A DNA stretch of 8,369 nucleotides. Source: Eubacteriales bacterium (GTDB lineage Bacteria > Bacillota > Clostridia > Peptostreptococcales > Anaerovoracaceae). Below are positions 1 to 4,549 of the stretch, in pieces; the stretch's first letter is position 1; each line of letters opens with the position of its first letter. Made by a program: the position numbers and the translations under genes. The notes beneath the pieces were generated by a model. The model was not told the DNA's origin. It did not search any database and was given only the letters and a program-made list of their open reading frames with translations. The DNA is taken from positions 1 through 8,369 of the forward strand of contig JAQUYZ010000053.1 of NCBI GenBank assembly GCA_028691625.1. Direction: 5' to 3'.

Positions 1-893
1 ATTCCGATAATCGTTGGCTTCCCAGGTTTCATCGCGATCCCATGAGTAATCACGCCTGGCTTCCCCATGGCGTCAATGGTCTCGGCAGTCATATCCTTGT
101 TGCCTGCGGAGCTGCCGCCGGACAGCAGTACGATATCGCTCTCCGCTAAAGCGGCTTCCAGCGCGCCGCGCAATTGATGGTCCACATCGGGGACTTTTTG
201 TATCAAACCGATCCTTGCGCCGGTAGCCTCCGCGAAGGCAGCTATCGTATAGGAATTGATATCCCGGACCTCGCCCTGCTTTGGAATTTCCGTAATGTCA
301 ATGATTTCATCCCCCGTGGAAAGAATCGAAACCCTGGGTTTTTTATAAACACTTACATAATCCTTGCCGATGGCGGCCAGCATGCCCACATCCTTCACCG
401 TGATACGGTGCCCCCGTTGAAATAAGCGCTGCCCTTCCTTGAAGTCATCCCCCCGGTTCATGATACCCGAATTGGGCGCGGCTGCTTTATAAACGGCTAT
501 GGTTTTTTCATCCAGTGTCTCTGTATACTCAACCATCACCACCGCATCCGCTCCCTCCGGCAGCATCCCTCCTGTAGGCACATAGACTGCCTGCCCCGAT
601 TCCAGCTTGATCCTGCAGGCTTTTCCCATTTCTACGGCACCGGCGACCTCCAGAAATACCGGGGCGTTTTCCCCTGTTCCGAAGGTATCCTTGGCGATTA
701 CAGCAAAACCGTCAACCACCGACCGGGTAAACTGCGGAATATCCGTATCCGAACAGATCTCCTCCGTAAGATACCGGTGGACCGCATCCCGCAAAGGAAC
801 CGATTCGGCCGGCGGCTTCACGCCCTCCGCATTGAAATATAGCTTCAGCTTATCCTTTACCTCTTTTACGGTGTCAACCTTTAATAGTTTCAT
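1..893 (-). CDS. moeA: Molybdopterin molybdenumtransferase MoeA (partial, C-terminal end outside window)
   Basis: MoeA inserts the metal (molybdate, or tungstate in tungsten users) into adenylylated molybdopterin in the cytoplasm, the last step of Moco/Tuco synthesis. The frame is open from the ATG at 891-893 to the left edge, giving 297 of the roughly 400 residues usual for the family; the C-terminal beta-barrel domain is missing. Visible family motifs are VVDGFAV (residues about 59-65), STGDEI (about 190-197), the glycine-rich SGGSSAGNKD (about 255-264) and GIAMKPGKPTIIG just before the edge, the usual MPT-binding region. The start is 14 bp after the tupC stop and is preceded by AGGAGA at suitable spacing, so it is very probably co-transcribed and coupled with tupBC. 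Position after a tungstate transporter suggests, but does not prove, a tungsten-dedicated copy. Confidence 0.93.
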   Translation of the reverse strand, partial: MKLLKVDTVKEVKDKLKLYFNAEGVKPPAESVPLRDAVHRYLTEEICSDTDIPQFTRSVVDGFAVIAKDTFGTGENAPVFLEVAGAVEMGKACRIKLESGQAVYVPTGGMLPEGADAVVMVEYTETLDEKTIAVYKAAAPNSGIMNRGDDFKEGQRLFQRGHRITVKDVGMLAAIGKDYVSVYKKPRVSILSTGDEIIDITEIPKQGEVRDINSYTIAAFAEATGARIGLIQKVPDVDHQLRGALEAALAESDIVLLSGGSSAGNKDMTAETIDAMGKPGVITHGIAMKPGKPTIIG

Positions 894-907
894 CCTTTTG
901 TCTCCTA

Positions 908-1618
908 CTATGTGAAAAGCTCTCCGTCTACAAATCGCTTTGTCAGCTCTTGCTCCGGATCTCTCAATACCCTTTCGGCGGCCCCGAATTCCACGACCTT
1001 GCCCTGATTCATAAACAGCACTTCTCTGCATACCCTTTTGGCCTGCACCAGATTATGGGTAATCAGGATCACCGTGGTTCCTTCCTTTTCGTTAATTTTA
1101 CGGAGCATTCTTTCGATTTCTGCGGTTGTCGCCGGATCCACATTTGCTGTGGGCTCGTCCAGCAGCAGCAGCTTCGGGCGGAAGGACAAGGCTCTTGCAA
1201 GCGCAACCTTCTGAGTTTCTCCTCCTGACAATTTCCAGCTCTTCTGCTTGCGGAAATCGGTCAGCCCCAACTCCTCGGCCAGCTCTCCCACTCTCTCTTC
1301 AATCTGAGCATTCCCCCAGCCCCTCAGCTTTAACGGGTACGCGATATTCTTATCCACGGTCGTCCGGATCAGATAAGGAGCCTGGAAAACCATGGTCATT
1401 TCCCTGAAAGGTGCCACGGCGGTTTCCTCCTCTCCGTAAAGCAGGCTTCCATCCGTTGGTTTCATCAATCCTGCGATCAGGTTCAGCAATGTACTTTTGC
1501 CTGCACCGTTGGGTCCGATGATCCCGCAAAGCGCACCGCTTTCTATGAGAAGCTCTCTGATATCAAGCACCCTTCGTCCTTCAAATTCTTTTATCAGGTT
1601 TTCCATATACAATTTCAT
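908..1618 (-). CDS. tupC: Tungstate ABC transporter ATP-binding protein TupC
   Basis: This is the ATPase subunit that drives oxyanion import through TupB on the cytoplasmic face of the membrane. The product has 236 residues, normal for a single-domain importer ATPase. It carries Walker A GPNGAGKS (35-42), Q-loop glutamine 79 in VFQAPYL, signature LSGGE (130-134), Walker B LLLLDE (150-155) and the switch histidine in ITHN (188). It lacks the C-terminal regulatory (MOP) extension of ModC, which favours TupC. The start chosen is the ATG at 1616-1618, 1 bp after the tupB stop. A longer reading from 1645 would overlap tupB by 26 bp, begins with an arginine/serine-rich stretch unlike the family, and is disfavoured. 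Substrate is inferred from the TupB-like permease and the nearby TupA; molybdate cannot be excluded. Confidence 0.9.
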   Translation of the reverse strand: MKLYMENLIKEFEGRRVLDIRELLIESGALCGIIGPNGAGKSTLLNLIAGLMKPTDGSLLYGEEETAVAPFREMTMVFQAPYLIRTTVDKNIAYPLKLRGWGNAQIEERVGELAEELGLTDFRKQKSWKLSGGETQKVALARALSFRPKLLLLDEPTANVDPATTAEIERMLRKINEKEGTTVILITHNLVQAKRVCREVLFMNQGKVVEFGAAERVLRDPEQELTKRFVDGELFT

Positions 1619-1619
1619 A

Positions 1620-2315
1620 CTACTTCTCGACCTTCTGCTGCACATTATATAAAAAGGTATTAATCAGAAATGCCAGAATCAATAAAACGATTCCAACCGC
1701 GATGGCAGTGCTGTAGTCTCCCATGCTTTTCAGCTGGGCGATATAAGTAGTCATCACCCGGGTTTTGCCTTTGATATTGCCGCCTACGATCATAACCGCT
1801 CCCACCTCCGAGAGGGCTCGTCCAAGCCCCGTTACAATCGCTGCCAGAATTCCGATCCGCAGCTCAAATATGAGCAGCTTCAAGGCATCCAGTCTGCCGG
1901 CACCCATGGTGGCGGCAAGTGCTTTCACCTTCGGAGCCCTGTCCCGGACAATGTTATAGGTAAGCCCTGTGATAATGGGGGTAACAAGGCAGACCTGTGC
2001 AATGATCATTGCCGCGGGCGTATAGGTGATCCCCCATGCTCCGAGCGGCCCTCTGCGCATGATGAGCAGAAACACGACAAGACCCGCAATGACGGGCGGC
2101 AGACTCATCAGGGTATAAATTACCCTCAGCAAAGCATTTTTAAGCGCAAAACTGTGTGTTCCGATCAGCGCTCCGCAGGGTACACCCAGGCAAGCTGAAA
2201 GGACAACAGAGGAAAGAGAGACCATCAGGGATAGTCCGACAATTTCATACAGCGCGGTATCCCCCGTGACGAGAAGCTCAATTGCAGCCTGAAAAGCAAT
2301 TGCAATTTGTTCCAT
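1620..2315 (-). CDS. tupB: Tungstate ABC transporter permease TupB
   Basis: This is the integral-membrane permease for tungstate uptake, expected to work as a homodimer with TupC and the lipoprotein TupA. It has 231 residues with about five hydrophobic segments (roughly 24-50, 63-86, 98-120, 152-176 and 200-224). The cytoplasmic EAA-type loop that docks on the ATPase lies at about 132-150 (ALAATMGAGRLDALKLLIF). SEVGAVMIVGGNI at 169-181 is a stretch I associate with the TupB/WtpB-like branch. The start ATG at 2313-2315 has AAAGGA a few bases upstream. It is first gene of the tupB-tupC-moeA transcript; tupC follows after 1 bp. It is separated from tupA by an oppositely oriented folate gene, which is unusual. 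A molybdate permease (ModB) is the main alternative. Confidence 0.9.
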   Translation of the reverse strand: MEQIAIAFQAAIELLVTGDTALYEIVGLSLMVSLSSVVLSACLGVPCGALIGTHSFALKNALLRVIYTLMSLPPVIAGLVVFLLIMRRGPLGAWGITYTPAAMIIAQVCLVTPIITGLTYNIVRDRAPKVKALAATMGAGRLDALKLLIFELRIGILAAIVTGLGRALSEVGAVMIVGGNIKGKTRVMTTYIAQLKSMGDYSTAIAVGIVLLILAFLINTFLYNVQQKVEK

Positions 2316-2391
2316 GACAATTTCCTTTCCCTTATCCTTTTTCAGCCCGCTGACCTGCAGGCTGTTATTTCACATCATAACCTAATGAATA

Positions 2392-2420
2392 ATATTATCA
2401 TATTTTAGATGCCTATCCAA
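2392..2420 (-). promoter_or_regulatory. Probable sigma-A promoter for tupB-tupC-moeA
   Basis: Reading the minus strand, TTGGAT (2415-2420) and TAATAT (2392-2397) are separated by exactly 17 bp. The -10 box lies about 75 bp upstream of the tupB start. Both elements fit the housekeeping consensus well, and no gene precedes tupB on this strand for 850 bp. The -10 is embedded in ATAATATTAT. No riboswitch-like leader is apparent between this promoter and tupB, unlike the tupA side. Confidence 0.6.
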
Positions 2421-2430
2421 TGAAAATATG
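2399..2430. repeat. 8-bp inverted repeat between divergent promoters (candidate operator)
   Basis: CATATTTT (2399-2406) and AAAATATG (2423-2430) are perfect inverted copies separated by 16 bp. The pair spans the -35 of the tupB promoter and lies between its -10 and the extended -10 of the divergent folate gene. The geometry fits an operator that could affect both directions. The sequence is AT-rich, so chance is a real possibility. I do not recognise it as a canonical ModE site. Confidence 0.35.
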
Positions 2431-2437
2431 CTAATAT
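2429..2437 (+). promoter_or_regulatory. Possible extended -10 promoter for the folate cyclo-ligase gene
   Basis: TG-C-TAATAT forms an extended -10 element (TGnTAATAT), about 35 bp upstream of the gene start at 2473. No good -35 is seen at 17 bp, which an extended -10 can tolerate. It is the best candidate in this gap but is weakly supported. Confidence 0.4.
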
Positions 2438-2472
2438 ATCCATAGCAATTCTATGAAAGGAAGTGAATACGA

Positions 2473-3051
2473 TTGATGTCGGATAAACTTGCGATACGAA
2501 AACTACTCCTGGAGAAAAGATCTGCTTTGTCCCCGGAAGTGATTGAAAAGGCCGGACAATCAGCCGCAGAAAAACTCATTCTAATGAAAGAATACAGTAA
2601 TGCGAATACGGTAATGGTTTATATGGACTTTAGAAATGAGGTTCCAACCGGTAAAATCATCGACCAGATTCGCCTCACCGGCAAATGTCTCGTCCTTCCT
2701 TTCACGGATGAACGATTTTGCATCATACCCTATGAGATTCCGGAAGAAGGCGCGCTCTCTGATTATTTAATCCCCTCCGCCTACGGGATCTTCGAGCCGA
2801 ATCCGGCGGCCTGCAGGAAAGTCGATCCGGAATCCATCGACCTGGTTGTGATTCCCGGCAGCGCATTTGATCAGTATGAAAACCGTATGGGCTACGGAAA
2901 GGGCTGTTACGACAGATTTCTACCCACCCTTCGGCCGGATGCGTTCAAGCTTGCTCTGGCCTATGATTTTCAAGTAGTGTCCTGCATTCCGGCTGGCCGC
3001 ACCGATGTGAAAATGGATAAAATCCTAACCATCATGACGATGCATCCCTGA
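2473..3051 (+). CDS. 5-formyltetrahydrofolate cyclo-ligase (methenyltetrahydrofolate synthetase)
   Basis: The enzyme converts 5-formyltetrahydrofolate to 5,10-methenyltetrahydrofolate with ATP in the cytoplasm, returning a dead-end folate to the one-carbon pool. It has 192 residues, the usual size. Motifs in order are an N-terminal basic helix (IRKLLLEKRSALS, 8-20), FRNEVPTGKI (53-62), YGIFEPN (104-110), IPGSAFDQ (127-134), the ATP-binding loop MGYGKGCYDRFL (139-150) and the C-terminal DVKMDKILT (178-186). The start is TTG at 2473 directly followed by ATG at 2476. A long Shine-Dalgarno-like AAGGAAGTGA (2457-2466) fits TTG better by spacing, but ATG is the more usual codon; the difference is one residue. 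It is a single-gene unit on the plus strand between tupB and tupA, with its own terminator and no evident functional link to tungstate uptake, unless through formate/one-carbon metabolism. Confidence 0.93.
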   Translation: MMSDKLAIRKLLLEKRSALSPEVIEKAGQSAAEKLILMKEYSNANTVMVYMDFRNEVPTGKIIDQIRLTGKCLVLPFTDERFCIIPYEIPEEGALSDYLIPSAYGIFEPNPAACRKVDPESIDLVVIPGSAFDQYENRMGYGKGCYDRFLPTLRPDAFKLALAYDFQVVSCIPAGRTDVKMDKILTIMTMHP

Positions 3052-3095
3052 GCCATAAGCAAATACTGCCCGCAGGGAACCCTCTGTCTGCAGAA

Positions 3096-3137
3096 ACTGC
3101 CGAAAAACCGATCCGGTTTTTCGGCAGTATTTTTTCC
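3096..3137 (+). terminator. Intrinsic terminator of the folate cyclo-ligase gene
   Basis: A perfect 15-bp stem (3096-3110 with 3114-3128) has a 3-nt loop and is followed on the plus strand by a six-T run (3130-3135) and further T-rich sequence. It begins 45 bp after the stop codon. On the minus strand the hairpin is followed only by TTTCTG, so it may also slow transcription coming from tupA, but less efficiently. Confidence 0.9.
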
Positions 3138-3164
3138 TTTTTATTTTCCTTCTTATTTTTGTCC

Positions 3165-4040
3165 TTATTTCGATGCATTTGGAGTAAACAATGCTTTCCC
3201 GTATTCTTCCATTCCGTACGCACCGATCAGATCCTGTGTCTCCCCGGACAAGATCCATTGCTGGAAGGCCAGGGCTCCCTCCGCATTGATTTTATCGTTC
3301 TTGGACGGATCCACAACAATCACACCATATTGATTGAACAGATCCTTGTCTCCCTCGGTAATGACATCAAGGTCGGTTCCTTCCGCCATGTTGAGCCAGG
3401 TCGCTCTGTCGCTCAGCGTATAACCAAGCATTTCATTTGTCATGGTAATGACATCGCCCATTCCCTTTCCGGATTCCACATACCAGTCTCCGGATGGAGC
3501 CAGCTCCAGCTTTTCCCAGATGGACAGCTCTTTTTTATGGGTTCCGGACTCGTCCCCTCTGGAAATGAAAGTCACCTGATCGTCATAGATCTTCTGAAAA
3601 GCGGCCTGCGCATTGTCCGGTGCAGCCGCACCGATTCCTGCAGGATCATCCTCAGGCCCTATGATTACAAAGTCATTGTACATGACGTCAAATCGTTCGG
3701 GGCCATGCCCTGCTTCAACGAATGCTTTTTCGGCGGCTGGAGAATGAACCAATAGTACATCTGCTTCCCCGTTTTCGCCCATCTTCATGGCTTCTCCGGA
3801 GCCGACGGCAATGACATCCACTTCATACCCGGTCTTGAACGTAAAATCCGGCAGGATTGCATCCAGCAGACCGCTGTCCTGTGTACTTGTTGTCGTGGCA
3901 AGGATGATCGTCCCGACGATTTCGGCAGGACCTTGTTCTTCAGGGGGTGCCGCAGGTTCTTCCTTTGCGCAGCCCGTAAAAACGGAAAGAACCATAATGA
4001 GAGTAAGTGCGAGCGCCAGTAGTTTTTTTGATTTCAACAT
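3165..4040 (-). CDS. tupA: Tungstate-binding lipoprotein TupA
   Basis: This is the extracytoplasmic, membrane-anchored receptor that captures tungstate and delivers it to TupBC. The product has 291 residues. It has a lipoprotein signal peptide with KSKK, a hydrophobic core (about 7-20), and the lipobox VFTGC with Cys24 as the lipid site. An acidic/proline-rich linker follows (about 26-40). TTTSTQDSGLLD (49-60) and FISRGDESGTHKKE (158-171) are the two oxyanion-binding motifs typical of TupA. The start is the ATG at 4038-4040, preceded by GGAGG with 6 nt spacing. An upstream in-frame ATG at 4085 would add 15 mostly basic residues before the signal peptide and lacks a comparable site, so it is rejected. 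The gene is preceded by a Moco/Tuco-type leader RNA with terminator and is separated from tupBC by the folate gene. Only a short gap lies between its stop and the convergent terminator. Confidence 0.94.
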   Translation of the reverse strand: MLKSKKLLALALTLIMVLSVFTGCAKEEPAAPPEEQGPAEIVGTIILATTTSTQDSGLLDAILPDFTFKTGYEVDVIAVGSGEAMKMGENGEADVLLVHSPAAEKAFVEAGHGPERFDVMYNDFVIIGPEDDPAGIGAAAPDNAQAAFQKIYDDQVTFISRGDESGTHKKELSIWEKLELAPSGDWYVESGKGMGDVITMTNEMLGYTLSDRATWLNMAEGTDLDVITEGDKDLFNQYGVIVVDPSKNDKINAEGALAFQQWILSGETQDLIGAYGMEEYGKALFTPNASK

Positions 4041-4102
4041 TTTCTTCCTCCATTTTCTTCTCTTTGACTTCTGTTTTCTGAACAAAAAAACTCATTAATA
4101 TG

Positions 4103-4128
4103 AAAAAAACCTTTGCACAATGCAAAGG
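4103..4128 (-). terminator. Attenuator terminator in the tupA leader
   Basis: On the minus strand CCTTTGCA and TGCAAAGG (4121-4128 and 4110-4117) form a perfect 8-bp stem with a 3-nt loop, directly followed by seven T (4109-4103). It sits between the aptamer and tupA, 62 nt before the start codon, so it would stop transcription before tupA is read. Its 5' arm with flanking bases, TTCCTTT (4130-4124), is exactly complementary to AAAGGAA (4160-4154) at the 3' edge of the aptamer, giving an antiterminator alternative. Confidence 0.88.
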
Positions 4129-4156
4129 AATCTGATCACAATCAATGAGCATCTTC

Positions 4157-4245
4157 CTTTCCAAAACGGGAGGCAGGAGGATTTCTCCCCATACCCGACG
4201 GTTGATCGCCATAGCTTGCGCTTTAGGCCGAATCAACTCGGAAAA
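4157..4245 (-). promoter_or_regulatory. Moco/Tuco-type riboswitch aptamer upstream of tupA
   Basis: Seen on the minus strand, 5' to 3': a closing stem TTTTCC (4245-4240) with GGAAAG (4162-4157). Inside it is an arm closed by GTTGAT/ATCAAC (4237-4232 with 4206-4201) that carries CCTAAA (4227-4222) and TATGG (4213-4209), matching the 11-nt GAAA-tetraloop receptor with an A:U variant, and is capped by a short GC stem with a GCAA loop. A second arm is closed by CGGG/CCCG (4197-4194 with 4170-4167), with a GGGGA-GAAA-TCCTC hairpin (4190-4177). The order, the CTGCCTCCC stretch and the GGAAAGGA end agree with what I recall of the Moco RNA family, as does location before a tungstate transporter. Known members sense molybdenum or tungsten cofactor. 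Which of the two is bound here cannot be told from sequence; the receptor-bearing arm is short. The start and end are approximate. Confidence 0.8.
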
Positions 4246-4265
4246 CCATTTATTCAACTATAGCC

Positions 4266-4294
4266 ACTATACAGTATTTGGCAGGAGAAAGCAA
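4266..4294 (-). promoter_or_regulatory. Probable promoter for the tupA leader transcript
   Basis: On the minus strand TTGCTT (4289-4294) and TATAGT (4266-4271) are spaced by 17 bp. Transcription would start near 4259, about 15 nt before the closing stem of the aptamer, which is the right distance for a leader that begins with the riboswitch. It gives a leader of about 220 nt. Confidence 0.6.
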
Positions 4295-4339
4295 GTACCC
4301 TGGTTCAAACTTTACAAGTGCATTGTCCTTCCATTTCTT

Positions 4340-4368
4340 ATATTAATAGTGCAGTTGATTTCAACCAA
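4340..4368 (-). promoter_or_regulatory. Second possible promoter upstream of tupA
   Basis: On the minus strand TTGGTT (4363-4368) and TAATAT (4340-4345) are separated by 17 bp. The layout is very like the tupB promoter (TTGGAT-17-TAATAT). The -35 overlaps a small palindrome, GTTGA-TT-TCAAC (4354-4365). It would add about 75 nt in front of the leader. Weaker case than the nearer promoter because of its distance. Confidence 0.35.
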
Positions 4369-4458
4369 ACACCTCCTATAATGATAACTGTTCCCTTCAC
4401 TGAAATCGCTGGACGGAGTAATTCCAAAGATGATCGATTTTTGACACACGGAAAGTGC

Positions 4459-4490
4459 AAAAGCGGCAGGCCCAGCAGGTCTGCCGCTTT
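4459..4490 (-). terminator. Terminator of the MarR-flavoenzyme gene
   Basis: AAAGCGGCAG (4460-4469) and CTGCCGCTTT (4481-4490) make a perfect 10-bp stem around an 11-nt loop. On the minus strand the stem runs into CTTTT then TTGCACTTT, a short T-tract. It lies 60 bp after the stop of the fusion gene and would end the fab operon and shield the tupA promoters from read-through. Confidence 0.7.
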
Positions 4491-4500
4491 CTGTTCTATC

Positions 4501-4519
4501 ATTCTAAGGAGATTAGAAT
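4501..4519. repeat. Small inverted repeat after the fusion gene
   Basis: ATTCTAA (4501-4507) and TTAGAAT (4513-4519) are perfect inverted copies with a 5-nt loop GGAGA. It lies between the fusion stop codon and the main terminator hairpin and may be an auxiliary 3' hairpin that protects the transcript end. There is no T-tract on either side. Confidence 0.4.
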
Positions 4520-4549
4520 GTTGGTGGTGTTTGATTCACTGGTATATTC

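Larger units (their letters stand above)
4041..4549. other. 509-bp intergenic region: tupA leader and 3' end of the fab operon
   Basis: No convincing protein gene is seen here. From left to right it holds the ribosome binding site of tupA, a T-tailed attenuator hairpin (4103-4128), the Moco/Tuco-type aptamer (about 4157-4245), two possible minus-strand promoters (4266-4294 and 4340-4368), a featureless stretch (about 4381-4454), the terminator of the MarR-flavoenzyme gene (4459-4490) and a small inverted repeat (4501-4519). Confidence 0.8.

Noticed and set aside
908..1645. Longer tupC starting at 1645
   Set aside because: It would overlap the tupB coding sequence by 26 bp and add an Arg/Ser-rich stretch absent from the family; the ATG at 1618 fits the tight operon spacing.
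3159..3755. Plus-strand 198-codon frame opposite tupA
   Set aside because: It is antisense to clear TupA motifs and has no recognisable domain of its own.
3165..4085. Longer tupA starting at the ATG at 4085
   Set aside because: It adds 15 mostly basic residues before a normal lipoprotein signal peptide and lacks the GGAGG site that precedes the ATG at 4040.
4157..4245. The leader RNA as a c-di-GMP (GEMM) riboswitch
   Set aside because: It shares a GAAA loop and a CCTAA-type receptor with that class, but the order of the two arms is reversed and the conserved core of the c-di-GMP class is not seen; the tungstate gene context also favours Moco/Tuco.
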